A stretch of DNA of 64,000 bases, from positions 1,674,001-1,738,000 of the forward strand of contig NZ_JACCBT010000001.1 of assembly GCF_013409045.1 (NCBI RefSeq), given 5' to 3'. This stretch comes from Actinomadura citrea (GTDB lineage: Bacteria > Actinomycetota > Actinomycetes > Streptosporangiales > Streptosporangiaceae). This document shows positions 1 to 8,890 of this stretch, in pieces (positions within the stretch are counted from its first letter, which is position 1; every line of letters starts with the position of its first letter). The notes below the pieces were generated by a model that saw only the letters and a list, made by a program, of their open reading frames with translations, did not search any database and was not told the DNA's origin. A program made the translations under genes and the position numbers.

Positions 1-1
1 C

Positions 2-442
2 GTCAGCCACTCCTACAACGACCTCTACCACGGGGTGGTCTTCCAGGCGGTGGTCGGGACGGCGCTGGCGTTCGGCGCCACCCTCGCCGTCTACGCGCTG
101 CGCATCGTCCGGGTCACGCCCAAGTTCGCCCGCTTCGTCATGGCCGCCGGGCTCGCGCTGATCGGGTTGATGATCGTCAACCTGGTGGTGCACCTGTTCG
201 GCGGCGACCACGGGATCGGGATCCGCGACCCCGGCAGCCCGCTCGCCTACATCTTCAGCGTCGCCGCGATCCTCGTCGGCTGCTTCTTCCTGCTGCTCGA
301 CTTCGACGCGGTCGAGACCGGGGTCCGGACGGGGGCGCCCGAGAAGTTCGCCTGGTACTGCGCCTTCGGGCTGGTGCTGAGCCTGGTGTGGATCTACCTG
401 GAGATCCTGCGCCTGCTCAGCTACTTCTCCGGGCGCGACTAG
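2..442 (+). CDS. Bax inhibitor-1/YccA family membrane protein, C-terminal part
   Basis: The frame is already open at the first bases, so only the C-terminal part (about 146 residues) is visible and the true start lies outside. Several hydrophobic segments (near the left edge, a long one around the VMAAGLALIGLMIVNLVVHLF stretch, one before FFLLLDFDAVE, and one at the end) alternate with short loops. The segment RVTPKFARF and the FLLLDFDAVE stretch are typical of the actinobacterial Bax inhibitor-1/YccA proteins, which are integral membrane proteins proposed to conduct ions or to affect membrane-protein stability. The physiological role in actinomycetes is not established. A strong hairpin follows the stop codon, and the next gene is convergent. 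Confidence 0.72.
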   Translation, partial: VSHSYNDLYHGVVFQAVVGTALAFGATLAVYALRIVRVTPKFARFVMAAGLALIGLMIVNLVVHLFGGDHGIGIRDPGSPLAYIFSVAAILVGCFFLLLDFDAVETGVRTGAPEKFAWYCAFGLVLSLVWIYLEILRLLSYFSGRD

Positions 443-452
443 CCCTCGCGAC

Positions 453-486
453 GATCAGCCCCGCGCCGGACGGCGTGGGGCTGATC
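453..486. terminator. Hairpin between convergent genes
   Basis: Fifteen-base-pair stem (one G-U pair) with the four-base loop GGAC, placed 10 bases after the Bax inhibitor-1 stop. No U-tract follows, as is usual in high-GC actinomycetes. It could serve the convergent DUF4287 gene as well. Confidence 0.6.
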
Positions 487-615
487 TGTGCGGGATCTCT
501 GCGCCAAGGTCGTGGCGCTCAGCGGCACGACGGCGGGGGCATCCTCTGGCGGGATCCCGCCACGTTCGTTGTGAAGTCCGACCGCGCGTCCTCCCGGGGG
601 AGGCGCGTGCTCAGT

Positions 616-843
616 TCAGTAGTGGCGGGCGCGGCGCGTGCGCTCGTGCTCGCGGACCAGGGCGGCGGCGTAGCCGTGGGACAGGTTGTGCTCCTCGGCC
701 AGCCAGGTGCTGCGTTCCTCGCAGCGGGTGAACGAGGGCCCGTCCTCGATCGTGGTGAACCACTCGGGGATGTCACGTCCGGTGACTTGCGGAATGCGGG
801 CTATCAGCTTGCTGTGGGTCTCCGGCGAGTGGTTCAGTGACAA
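616..843 (-). CDS. DUF4287 domain protein, small
   Basis: Seventy-five residues. I place the start at a TTG preceded by GGAGG at a 6-base spacing; the longer in-frame extension upstream lacks a ribosome site. The sequence SPETHSKLIARIPQVTGRDI followed by EWFTTIEDG and LSHGYAAALV matches my memory of the small DUF4287 proteins of actinomycetes, whose C-terminal half is built around an HGYAxAIV-type helix. No biochemical function is known to me. It is soluble, with no signal peptide or membrane helix, and ends in a basic Arg-rich tail. It stands alone, convergent to the Bax inhibitor-1 gene. Confidence 0.65.
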   Translation of the reverse strand: MSLNHSPETHSKLIARIPQVTGRDIPEWFTTIEDGPSFTRCEERSTWLAEEHNLSHGYAAALVREHERTRRARHY

Positions 844-911
844 TTGGCACCTCCAGGTCGCGGGGCTCTTCCTGCCGACTCTGCAACACCTCTCCGCATG
901 TGACAACCCCC

Positions 912-958
912 TAACGGGGACCTATCTATTGCGTTACGTAGATCATCTGTAACGGGGA
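912..958 (-). promoter_or_regulatory. Probable control region of the DUF4287 gene
   Basis: Two exact copies of TAACGGGGA lie 38 bases apart, flanking an AT-richer core. Read on the minus strand, TTACAG and TAGATA sit 18 bases apart as a possible -35/-10 pair directed at the DUF4287 gene. Function inferred from position only. Confidence 0.3.
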
Positions 959-977
959 TGATCCCCGGAAACGCGCA

Positions 978-1023
978 GGTGGCCCGCATGAAGCCGCCCG
1001 TGGGCGGTTTCGTGCGGGCCACC
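978..1023 (-). terminator. Terminator hairpin of the thiolase gene
   Basis: A 22-base-pair stem with two G-U pairs and an almost closed loop lies 48 bases beyond the thiolase stop codon. There is no U-tract. Confidence 0.65.
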
Positions 1024-1070
1024 ATGCGCTGGTGTGGGTTCCGTTTCCCCAGGCAAGGTCGGGCTTACCT

Positions 1071-2291
1071 CTAGGAGAGGCGCTCCAGGACCATGGCCAT
1101 GCCCTGGCCTCCGCCCACGCACATCGTCTCCAGACCGAACTGCTTGTCGTGGAACCTGAGGCCGTTGAGGAGCGTGGAGGTGATCCGGGCGCCGGTCATG
1201 CCGAAGGGGTGGCCGACCGCGATCGCGCCGCCGTTGACGTTCAGCTTGTCGTGGTCGATGCCGAGCTCGTCGGCGGACGGCAGCACCTGCGCCGCGAACG
1301 CCTCGTTGATCTCGACGAGGTCGATGTCGTCGATCGTCATCCCGGCCTTGGCGAGGGCCCTGCGGGACGCCTCCACCGGGCCGAGGCCCATGATCTCGGG
1401 AGACAGGCCGGTGACGCCGGTCGACACGATGCGGGCCAGCGGGGTGATGCCGAGCTCGGCGGCCTTGGTGTCGCTCATGACCACGACCGCGGCGGCGCCG
1501 TCGTTCAGCGGGCAGCAGTTGCCGGCGGTGACCGTCCCGTCCGGGCGGAACACCGGCTGGAGCTGCGACACCTTCTCGTAGGTGGTGCCGGGGCGGGGGC
1601 CGTCGTCCTTGGCGGCGACGGAGCCGTCCGGGAGCGTCACCGGGGTGATGTCCTTCTCCCAGAACCCGTTGGCGAGGGCCTTCTCGGCGAGGTTCTGCGA
1701 GCGGACGCCGAACTCGTCCTGCGCCTGCCGGGACACGCCGCGCAGGGCCGCCACGTTCTCGGCGGTCTGGCCCATCGCGATGTAGATGTCGGGCAGGGCG
1801 CCGTCCTCGCGCGGGTCGTGCCACGCGGGGGCGCCGCCCTCGCCGGCCTTGGCGGTGCGGCCCTGGGCATCGGCGAACAGCGGGTTCTGCGTGTCGGGCA
1901 GGCCGTCGCTGCTGCCCTTGGCGAACCGGCTGACGGTCTCGACCCCCGCCGAGACGATGACGTCGGCCTCCCCGGCGCGGATCGCGTGCAGCGCCATCCG
2001 CGTCGTCTGGAGCGAGGACGAGCAGTACCGGGTGATGGTGGCGCCGGGCACGTTGTCCCAGCCCAGCAGGACCGACACCACGCGCCCCATGTTGTAGCCC
2101 TGCTCGCCGCCGGGCAGGCCGCAGCCGAGCAGCAGGTCGTCGATCTGGCTCGGGTCCAGCTGCGGGACCTTCGCCATCGCGGCGGTGATCATCTGGGCGG
2201 TGAGGTCGTCGGGCCGGATGTCCTTGAGCGACCCCTTGAAGGCGCGCCCGATCGGCGAGCGCGCGGTTGCGACGATGACTGCCTCGGGCAT
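1071..2291 (-). CDS. Acetyl-CoA C-acyltransferase (thiolase)
   Basis: A 406-residue thiolase, full length for the family. It carries the nucleophilic Cys90 in RYCSSSLQ, the GHPFGMTGAR segment with His361, and the C-terminal acid/base Cys391 in MCVGGGQG, so all catalytic residues are present. Thiolases cleave 3-oxoacyl-CoA with CoA or condense two acyl-CoAs; the sequence alone does not settle degradative versus biosynthetic use. It is a cytosolic enzyme, transcribed alone, with a strong hairpin downstream. In M. tuberculosis the equivalent position is held by fadA3, which suggests a beta-oxidation role, but that is inference from synteny. Start ATG preceded by GGAGAC in a short leader. Confidence 0.9.
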   Translation of the reverse strand: MPEAVIVATARSPIGRAFKGSLKDIRPDDLTAQMITAAMAKVPQLDPSQIDDLLLGCGLPGGEQGYNMGRVVSVLLGWDNVPGATITRYCSSSLQTTRMALHAIRAGEADVIVSAGVETVSRFAKGSSDGLPDTQNPLFADAQGRTAKAGEGGAPAWHDPREDGALPDIYIAMGQTAENVAALRGVSRQAQDEFGVRSQNLAEKALANGFWEKDITPVTLPDGSVAAKDDGPRPGTTYEKVSQLQPVFRPDGTVTAGNCCPLNDGAAAVVVMSDTKAAELGITPLARIVSTGVTGLSPEIMGLGPVEASRRALAKAGMTIDDIDLVEINEAFAAQVLPSADELGIDHDKLNVNGGAIAVGHPFGMTGARITSTLLNGLRFHDKQFGLETMCVGGGQGMAMVLERLS

Positions 2292-2417
2292 GTGCGGGTC
2301 TCCTTCTCAGCGGCCAACGGTGTTACTCACCGGTCACCAGCAATCTAGCCGCTGGTCCCCCGCGGCGTACACGCCGCCCCCCGGGCCTGATGGACGGCGC
2401 GTCCAATAAGTGCGGGC

Positions 2418-3623
2418 TTACCTCGCCCACCTGGGCCAGGTCCCGGCGGCCGGGTGACCGCCGCCCCATGCGCCCGGGACGCCGAGCACCGGAGAGTGGG
2501 ACCGACGCCACCGGCGAGGCCACCGCCAGCGCGGGCGGAGGCTCGGCCGGTGTCCCGGACGGCCGGGGCCCGCCACCGGTGACCGGGCGGGCCCCGGCTC
2601 CGTGAAGCCCCCGTCGTCCTCGGGGGGAAGGCGATCGGACCCGTGGCGCCGGGGCAGGCGCAGCGCGGGGCGGCGCAGCGGATACCGCAGCGTGGCCCAG
2701 CGGCCCCGGGGGCCGCGGTCGAGCCCGGCGACCGACGCGCCGCTGACCTCCGTACCGGCCCGTTCGGCGGCCTCGGCGGCGGCCAGGTAGACGGGGAGGA
2801 CGTCCGCGGTCAGGTGGTCGGACAGGTCGTGGCCGAGGCCCAGCGCGGATGCCATCGACGGCAGCACGGCGGCCGACGCGGCGGCGTAGCCCCGGGCGGA
2901 CGGGTGGTAGCGGTCCTCGCTGAACATCGAGAGCGGGTCGGCGGCGAACTCGCGGCCGAGCAGATCGCCGAGCGACACCGACCGGCCGCCGCGCTCGACG
3001 ACGGAGATCGTCTGGGCGGCGGCGAGCTGCCGGCTCGCCCGCCGCGCGAACCAGCGCAGCGGCGGCATCAGCGACTTGACGGAGCCGAGGTCGGGGCAGG
3101 TGCCGACGACGACCTCGCCGCCGGCGCCGCGCAGCCGCTCCACCGCGCGGGCGAGGTGGCGGACGGACTCGGTGGCCGGGACCCGCCCGGTCACGTCGTT
3201 GGCGCCGATCATGATGACGGCGACGTCGGGACGGGCTTGCAGGGCCTGGTCGACCTGGCCGCCCAGCGCCTGCGAGCGGGATCCGGACCGGGCCACGTTC
3301 GTCAGCCGGACGGGACGTCGCGCGATCGCGGACAGCCCGGCCGCGAGCAGCGCGGCGGGCGTCTCCTCCGAGGCGTGCACGCCGAGCCCGGCGGCGGTCG
3401 AGTCGCCGAGGACGACCAGCGACAGCGGCTCACCGCCGCGCGTCCCGCCGTACAGCCCGTCGGCGATCGGCGGGTCGCCGTTCGGCCGTGCGAGGATGGT
3501 CCTGCGGGCGAGCCTGGCCTGCATCAGCAGCAGGCCGAACGTGATGCCGCCGAGTGCGGTGATGCCTCCACCGCCGTAGGCCGCGGCGGCGGCGATGCGC
3601 CGCGCGGTGAATGCTCTCCACAT
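2418..3623 (-). CDS. Exported SGNH/GDSL hydrolase
   Basis: About 401 residues starting at an ATG with GGAGGG ten bases upstream; the open frame continues far upstream only as a shadow of cbs. An N-terminal hydrophobic segment (about residues 10-35) acts as signal anchor or signal peptide. The SGNH blocks are clear: GDS at 73-75 in LVVLGDSTAAGLG (nucleophile Ser75), GAND at 140-143, and DRYH at 237-240 giving the Asp237/His240 pair. The family includes cell-envelope esterases and lipases; substrate unknown. The last 60 residues are rich in Arg, Pro and Gly and look disordered. M. tuberculosis has an exported GDSL esterase (Rv1075c) at this place beside cbs. Divergent from cbs. Confidence 0.85.
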   Translation of the reverse strand: MWRAFTARRIAAAAAYGGGGITALGGITFGLLLMQARLARRTILARPNGDPPIADGLYGGTRGGEPLSLVVLGDSTAAGLGVHASEETPAALLAAGLSAIARRPVRLTNVARSGSRSQALGGQVDQALQARPDVAVIMIGANDVTGRVPATESVRHLARAVERLRGAGGEVVVGTCPDLGSVKSLMPPLRWFARRASRQLAAAQTISVVERGGRSVSLGDLLGREFAADPLSMFSEDRYHPSARGYAAASAAVLPSMASALGLGHDLSDHLTADVLPVYLAAAEAAERAGTEVSGASVAGLDRGPRGRWATLRYPLRRPALRLPRRHGSDRLPPEDDGGFTEPGPARSPVAGPGRPGHRPSLRPRWRWPRRWRRSHSPVLGVPGAWGGGHPAAGTWPRWAR

Positions 3624-3711
3624 ACTGCGCTGACCCTCCGTGAATAAGTTCCTACCCACGCGAAAGGGCCGCGATACCTGCGGTGGCCGATCTCGGCTAC
3701 CGTCGGGAACG

Positions 3712-3738
3712 GGAAACCTTTCGGCCCCCGCGCCGGTT
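3712..3738 (+). promoter_or_regulatory. Possible SigR-like promoter upstream of cbs
   Basis: GGAAA and GTT are separated by 19 bases in the 186-base gap between the divergent SGNH hydrolase and cbs genes. This resembles the thiol-stress sigma factor pattern (GGAAT, about 18-19 bases, GTT) but such short patterns occur by chance in this composition. Confidence 0.2.
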
Positions 3739-3809
3739 CGCGCTTGTGACCGGCGGCGGAACAGGGCCGCATCATTAAGATCAACACACTGAACGACAAG
3801 GATGTCGCG

Positions 3810-5198
3810 GTGCACGTACACGACTCGCTCGTCGAACTGATGGGCAACACTCCGCTCGTCCGACTGCGCAAGGTGACCGCCGGCGTGGGGGGCGGCCGGG
3901 AGCCGCAGCTGTTCGCCAAGGTGGAGTACTTCAATCCCGGGGGGTCGGTGAAGGACCGCATCGCGGTCCGCATGATCGACGCCGCCGAGAAGTCCGGCGA
4001 GCTGCGCCCCGGCGGGACGATCGTCGAGCCGACGTCCGGCAACACCGGGGTCGGGCTCGCCATGGTCGCGCAGGAGCGTGGCTACCGCTGCGTCTTCGTC
4101 TGCCCCGACAAGGTCGGCAAGGACAAGATCGACGTGCTGCGGGCGTACGGCGCCGAGGTCGTCGTCTGCCCGACGGCGGTGAACCCCGAGCACCCCGACT
4201 CCTACTACTCGGTGTCGGACCGCCTGGTCACCGAGATCCCCGACGCGTGGAAGCCGAACCAGTACACCAACCCGCAGAACCCGCAGTCGCACTACGAGAC
4301 GACCGGGCCGGAGCTGTGGGAGCAGACCGAGGGCCGCATCACGCACTTCGTCGCGGGCATCGGCACCGGCGGCACGATCAGCGGCGTCGGCCGGTACCTC
4401 AAGGAGGTCTCCGGCGGGCGGGTCCGGATCGTCGGCGCGGACCCGGAGGGCTCGGTCTACTCCGGCGGCAGCGGCCGCCCCTACCTCACCGAGGGCGTCG
4501 GCGAGGACATCTGGCCCGAGACCTACGACCGCGGCATCTGCGACGAGGTCATCGCGGTGTCCGACAAGGACTCCTTCACCATGACGCGCCGCCTCGCCCG
4601 CGAGGAGGCGCTGCTCGTCGGCGGGTCCTGCGGGATGGCCGTCGTCGCCGCGCTGCGCGTGGCCGAGCGCGCCGATCCGGACGCGGTGATCGTGGTGCTG
4701 CTGCCCGACGGCGGCCGCGGCTACCTCGGCAAGATCTTCAACGACAGCTGGATGGCGGACTACGGCTTCCTCACCCCCTCCACCGAGGAGGCGCGGGTCG
4801 GCGAGGTGCTCACCCGCAAGGGCGGCACGCTGCCGGAGTTCGTGCACGTCCACCCGCACGAGACCGTGCAGACCGCGATCGCCATCATGCGCGAGTACGA
4901 GGTGTCGCAGCTGCCGGTGATGAAGGAGGAGCCGCCGGTCATGGCGGCCGAGGTGGTCGGTTCGGTCGGGGAGACCGACCTGCTCGACATCATGGTGAAG
5001 GGCCAGGCCAAGATGACCGAGCCGGTCGAGTCGCACATGTCGGCGCCGCTGCCGACGCTCGGCTCCGGCGAGCCGGTCAGCAAGGCCGTCGGCGTCCTGG
5101 AGAAGTCCGGCGCCGCCGTCGTCCTCGTGGACGGCAAGCCCAAGGGCCTCATCACCCGGCAGGACCTGCTGGCGTTCCTGTCCGACGCCACCGGCTGA
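3810..5198 (+). CDS. cbs: Cystathionine beta-synthase
   Basis: A 462-residue pyridoxal-phosphate enzyme that joins serine and homocysteine to cystathionine, the first step of reverse trans-sulfuration. The fold type II domain (about 1-330) has the PLP lysine Lys48 in GGSVKDR, the PTSGNTG substrate loop, the GTGGTISG phosphate loop and GGSCGMA. The C-terminal part (about 335-460) is a pair of CBS modules, seen by RKGGTLPEFVHVHPHETV and the repeat ending in GLITRQDLLAFL, which usually regulate activity. Start is GTG with AAGGAT upstream. It pairs functionally with metB (7644), from which it is separated only by the MmpL gene. A very strong palindrome follows the stop. Confidence 0.93.
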   Translation: MHVHDSLVELMGNTPLVRLRKVTAGVGGGREPQLFAKVEYFNPGGSVKDRIAVRMIDAAEKSGELRPGGTIVEPTSGNTGVGLAMVAQERGYRCVFVCPDKVGKDKIDVLRAYGAEVVVCPTAVNPEHPDSYYSVSDRLVTEIPDAWKPNQYTNPQNPQSHYETTGPELWEQTEGRITHFVAGIGTGGTISGVGRYLKEVSGGRVRIVGADPEGSVYSGGSGRPYLTEGVGEDIWPETYDRGICDEVIAVSDKDSFTMTRRLAREEALLVGGSCGMAVVAALRVAERADPDAVIVVLLPDGGRGYLGKIFNDSWMADYGFLTPSTEEARVGEVLTRKGGTLPEFVHVHPHETVQTAIAIMREYEVSQLPVMKEEPPVMAAEVVGSVGETDLLDIMVKGQAKMTEPVESHMSAPLPTLGSGEPVSKAVGVLEKSGAAVVLVDGKPKGLITRQDLLAFLSDATG

Positions 5199-5218
5199 CC
5201 CGGGGGAGACGACCGGAG

Positions 5219-5265
5219 AACGGCCGAGCGCCTGGAGATCGACGATCTCCAGGCGCTCGGCCGTT
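5219..5265. terminator. Perfect 22-bp palindrome after cbs
   Basis: Two perfectly complementary 22-base arms surround the three-base loop GAC, 20 bases after the cbs stop. Likely a terminator; exceptional stem length and symmetry. Confidence 0.7.
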
Positions 5266-5270
5266 CAGGT

Positions 5271-5328
5271 GTCGGGTTGCGGGGCCCGGCCGGTGGGCGG
5301 CGTTATGGGCCGGCCCCCGCAACCCGAC
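5271..5328. terminator. Second hairpin between cbs and the MmpL gene
   Basis: Fourteen-base outer arms (GTCGGGTTGCGGGG and its complement) continue into an inner CCGGCC/GGCCGG pairing with one bulge. It lies just before the convergent MmpL stop and probably ends that transcript. Confidence 0.6.
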
Positions 5329-5346
5329 GTCTCGGGGGCGCCGCGG

Positions 5347-7506
5347 CTAGCCGCGGTACCCGGTCGGAGCGAAGTCCTCCCGCGTGTCGTTCGGCCGCGG
5401 CTGCTTCTTCGGCTCGTCGCCGTGGCCCGGCCACCAGGCCTTGTGGCCCAGCATCGCGGTGAGGCCCGGCACCAGGAAGGTGGACATCACGAAGGCCGAC
5501 AGCGCGATGCCGATCGCCACCGAGAAGCCCATCTGCTGGAGCATCGAGACCGGCGCGAGCATCATCACCGAGAACGTGCCGGCCAGGATGAGGCCCGCCG
5601 CGGCGACCGTCGGGCCGCCGTGCTGGACGGCCAGGGCCGCGGCCTTCCGCGGGTCGTGGCCCTCCTTGGCCTCCTCGCGCAGCCGCGCCGTCATCAGGAT
5701 GTTGTAGTCGGTCCCGATGGCCAGCACGAACAGGTAGAGGACGATCGGCAGCTGGAAGGTGACGCCGGCCTCGCCCATCGCGCCCTGGAAGACGTACACC
5801 GCGGAGCCGAGCGTCGCCGCGAAGCCGAGCAGGACGGCCACCACCAGGTAGATCGGCGCGACCACCGACCTCAGCAGCAGCGCCAGGATCAGCGCGATCA
5901 GCACCGCCGCCACCGGCAGGATCACCGACAGGTCGCGGTTGTTGACCGTGTTGATGTCGGAGAAGATCGCCGTCGATCCGCCGACGTAGGCGCGGGTGCC
6001 CTCCGGCGCCGCCTTGTGCACGGCGGGCGCCAGCTCGTCCTTGACCAGGGCGATCGCCTTGTTGGACGCCGGGTTGACCTTCAGTACCAGGTCGACCCGG
6101 GCCACGGTCTTGTCCTGGCCGGGGACGGGCTGCTGCACCTTGCCGACGCCGGGCGCGCTCTCGGCGGCCTGGCTGAACGACTGGAGCTGCTGCTGGGTGA
6201 CCGGCTGACCGTTCTGGCTCTTGATGAACACCTGGACCGGGGTGGTCAGGCCGGGCGGGAAGCCCTTCTCCATGTCCTTGGTCGCCTGGGCGGACTCCGT
6301 GTCCTGCGGGAAGCCGGCCGCGAAGTCGTAGTCGGCCTTGAACCCGAGGGTGCCGAGCGCCAGCACGACCAGGACGAGCCCGGACGCCGCGGCGGCGACG
6401 GCGGGGCGCTTGCCGACACCGCGGCCGATGGCCGTGGAGAATTTGCCCTTCGGCTGCTTCTTCCACGCCTTGGACGGCCAGAAGACGGCGGTGCCGAGCA
6501 GCGAGACGAGCGCCGGGAACAGCGTCAGCGAGGTGATGCCCATCACGACGACGGCGATGGCGAGGGCCGGGCCCCAGGCGCTGAAGACGCCGAACGTCGC
6601 GAGCAGCAGGACCAGGAACGTCACGGCGATGGCGGCGGCGGCCGAGGAGATGACCTCGCCGACCCGCTCCACCGCGGTGATCATCGCGGTCTTCTTGTCG
6701 TCGCCGGCGCGCAGCCGCTCGCGGAACCGGAACATCAGGAACAGGTAGTAGTCGGCGCCGATGCCGAAGAGCACGATCAGGATGATGGTGCTGAGGCTGT
6801 CGTCGCCGGAGAACCCGAAGATCTTCGAGGCCGTGCCGATCAGACCCATCGCGACCTGCATGGTCACGGTGATGACGACGATCGGCAGCACCGCCGCCAG
6901 CGGGGCCCGGAAGATCAGCAGGATCAACCCGATGATCAGCACGAAGGTGGCGATGCCGACGATCTCGAAGGACTTGTTGAAGGAGTCCTCGTTGTCGACG
7001 AAGCCGGCGACGTCACCGCCGACCTTGGCCTCCATCCCGCTGTCCTTCAGCAGGGTGGGCAGGTCCTTGCGGATCTGCTTGACCGCGTCGCCCTGCTTCT
7101 CGCTGTCGGCCATCGAGGTGCCCTTCATCGGCACCATGATCACCTGGACGGCCTTGTTGGGCGCCACGGCCTCGGGGCCGGTCGCGAAGCCGAGGACCGT
7201 CGGCGGCTTCTTGGCGTTGAGCGTCTTGGCGGCCTCGTTCACCTTCGCGGTGTCCTGCGCCGTCAGCGCCTGGCCGTCGGAACGCTTCACCACGACGAGC
7301 GAGGAGGTGTCCTCCTGCTGCGGGAACGCCTTTTCAGCGATCTTGAGCGCCTGCACCGACTCGTACTTCGAGGGCAGGAAGTCGCCCTGGTCGGACTCGG
7401 TGGTGAGCTTGGGGGAGAGGGCGATGATGAGCACCGCGGCCACGAGCCAGGCCACGATCGTCCACCACGGGTGTCTCACGACGAAGCGCGCGAGCCGAGC
7501 GAACAT
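5347..7506 (-). CDS. MMPL/RND family transporter
   Basis: A 719-residue integral membrane protein with the duplicated RND layout: one helix near residues 15-31, an extracytoplasmic domain of about 150 residues beginning with SPKLTTESDQGDFLPSKYES, five or six helices (about 175-345), a short basic cytoplasmic link, another helix, a second external domain (about 390-530) and a final helix bundle (about 535-690). The GADYYLF and GTDYNIL segments are the paired motifs of MMPL halves. MmpL proteins export lipids, siderophores or hydrophobic drugs using proton motive force; no substrate is indicated here. It interrupts the cbs-metB neighbourhood and is divergent from metB. Confidence 0.88.
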   Translation of the reverse strand: MFARLARFVVRHPWWTIVAWLVAAVLIIALSPKLTTESDQGDFLPSKYESVQALKIAEKAFPQQEDTSSLVVVKRSDGQALTAQDTAKVNEAAKTLNAKKPPTVLGFATGPEAVAPNKAVQVIMVPMKGTSMADSEKQGDAVKQIRKDLPTLLKDSGMEAKVGGDVAGFVDNEDSFNKSFEIVGIATFVLIIGLILLIFRAPLAAVLPIVVITVTMQVAMGLIGTASKIFGFSGDDSLSTIILIVLFGIGADYYLFLMFRFRERLRAGDDKKTAMITAVERVGEVISSAAAAIAVTFLVLLLATFGVFSAWGPALAIAVVVMGITSLTLFPALVSLLGTAVFWPSKAWKKQPKGKFSTAIGRGVGKRPAVAAAASGLVLVVLALGTLGFKADYDFAAGFPQDTESAQATKDMEKGFPPGLTTPVQVFIKSQNGQPVTQQQLQSFSQAAESAPGVGKVQQPVPGQDKTVARVDLVLKVNPASNKAIALVKDELAPAVHKAAPEGTRAYVGGSTAIFSDINTVNNRDLSVILPVAAVLIALILALLLRSVVAPIYLVVAVLLGFAATLGSAVYVFQGAMGEAGVTFQLPIVLYLFVLAIGTDYNILMTARLREEAKEGHDPRKAAALAVQHGGPTVAAAGLILAGTFSVMMLAPVSMLQQMGFSVAIGIALSAFVMSTFLVPGLTAMLGHKAWWPGHGDEPKKQPRPNDTREDFAPTGYRG

Positions 7507-7643
7507 GGGGGCTTCCTTAATTCACAGTCGTAGGGATACCTGTAAAACAGTAGAGACCGGACACGGCGCGGGGGTCACCCGCAGCGCCGAAATGCGGTGT
7601 GATACCTCCGGGGGAGCCTCTCCTCCTCTAGGAGGGGCGGGGA

Positions 7644-8810
7644 GTGGATAGCCTCGTACCCATGGACAACGAGGTTCAACGGGGGTTCGAGACCCTGGCC
7701 ATCCACGCCGGGCAGGAGCCCGACCCGGCCACCGGCGCGGTCGTCCCGCCGATCTACCAGGTCTCGACGTACAAGCAGGACGGCATCGGGGGGCTGCGCG
7801 GGGGCTACGAGTACTCCCGGTCGGCCAACCCGACGCGTACCGCGCTGGAGGTATGCCTGGCCGAGACGGAGGGCGGCGCGCGGGGGCTGGCGTTCGCCTC
7901 CGGGCTCGCCGCCGAGGACGCGCTGCTGCGCACGGTCTGCAAGCCCGGTGCCCACGTCATCGTCCCGAACGACGCCTACGGCGGGACGTACCGGCTGTTC
8001 GCGAAGGTCGCCCAGCCGTGGGGGGTCGAGTTCGACCCGGTGCCGCTCAACGACATCGCCGCGGTGCGGGCGGCGGTCCTCCCCGAGACGAAGATCATCT
8101 GGGTGGAGACGCCCACCAACCCGCTGCTCGGCGTCGCCGACATCGCGGCCCTGGCCGCCGTCGCCCGGGACGCGGGGGCGCTGCTGGTCGTCGACAACAC
8201 CTTCGCCTCGCCCTACCTCCAGCGGCCGCTGGAGCTCGGCGCGGACGTCGTCGTCCACTCCACCACCAAGTACATCGGCGGGCACTCCGACGTCGTCGGG
8301 GGCGCGCTGATCGCCGCGGACGCCGGCCTCGGGGAGCGGCTGGCGTTCCACCAGAACGCGATGGGCGCCGTCGCGGGCCCGTTCGACGCCTGGCTCACCC
8401 TGCGCGGGATCAAGACGCTCGGCGTGCGGATGGACCGGCACTGCGCCAACGCGGAGCGGGTCGTGGACCTGCTGACGCGGCACCCGTCCGTCCGGCAGGT
8501 CCTCTACCCGGGGCTGCCCGACCACCCGGGCCACGAGATCGCCGCCAAGCAGATGAAGGCGTTCGGCGGCATGGTCTCGTTCCGGATGGAGTCGGAGGAG
8601 GCCGCCGTCCGGGTCTGCGAGCGGACGAAGCTGTTCACGCTCGGCGAGTCGCTCGGCGGCGTCGAGTCGCTGATCGAGCACCCGGGGCGGATGACGCACG
8701 CCTCGGCGGCCGGATCACCGCTGGAGGTGCCCGCCGACCTGGTGCGGCTGTCGGTCGGCATCGAGGACGCCGCCGACCTGCTCCGCGATCTGGAGCAGGC
8801 GCTTTCCTGA
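7644..8810 (+). CDS. metB: Cystathionine gamma-synthase
   Basis: A PLP enzyme of the Cys/Met metabolism family, about 388 residues, full length. Motifs: YSRSANPTR substrate loop, FASGLAA, VVVDNTFASPYLQRPLELGA and the PLP lysine in HSTTKYIGGHSDV (Lys209 counting from the GTG). It forms cystathionine from an activated homoserine and cysteine, and with cbs links cysteine and methionine pools; gamma-lyase activity is a known alternative in this family. I chose the GTG start because AGGAGGGG lies eight bases upstream; an ATG 18 bases further in has no such site. The Shine-Dalgarno sequence lies in a CCTCCT/AGGAGG self-complementary stretch, which could limit its access. Confidence 0.92.
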   Translation: MDSLVPMDNEVQRGFETLAIHAGQEPDPATGAVVPPIYQVSTYKQDGIGGLRGGYEYSRSANPTRTALEVCLAETEGGARGLAFASGLAAEDALLRTVCKPGAHVIVPNDAYGGTYRLFAKVAQPWGVEFDPVPLNDIAAVRAAVLPETKIIWVETPTNPLLGVADIAALAAVARDAGALLVVDNTFASPYLQRPLELGADVVVHSTTKYIGGHSDVVGGALIAADAGLGERLAFHQNAMGAVAGPFDAWLTLRGIKTLGVRMDRHCANAERVVDLLTRHPSVRQVLYPGLPDHPGHEIAAKQMKAFGGMVSFRMESEEAAVRVCERTKLFTLGESLGGVESLIEHPGRMTHASAAGSPLEVPADLVRLSVGIEDAADLLRDLEQALS

Positions 8811-8890
8811 GAATCGGCTGACCATTCCCCACCGGACTTGATCAAAACATCTATACTCAGCGCGCCAGGTTTGTGAAGAAAGGGCCCGGG

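Noticed and set aside
2418..5036. An 872-residue frame that would fuse the SGNH hydrolase to an upstream region
   Set aside because: The upstream part is the reverse complement of cbs; the SGNH protein has a good ATG with GGAGGG and a signal segment of its own.
5347..7506. MmpL protein considered as a mycolate (MmpL3-type) exporter
   Set aside because: It is shorter, lacks the long C-terminal tail, and has no mycolate synthesis genes nearby.
8838..8857. TTGATC and TATACT considered as a promoter for the secreted esterase
   Set aside because: Only eight bases separate the two boxes, far from the required 16-18; the -10-like hexamer alone is weak evidence.
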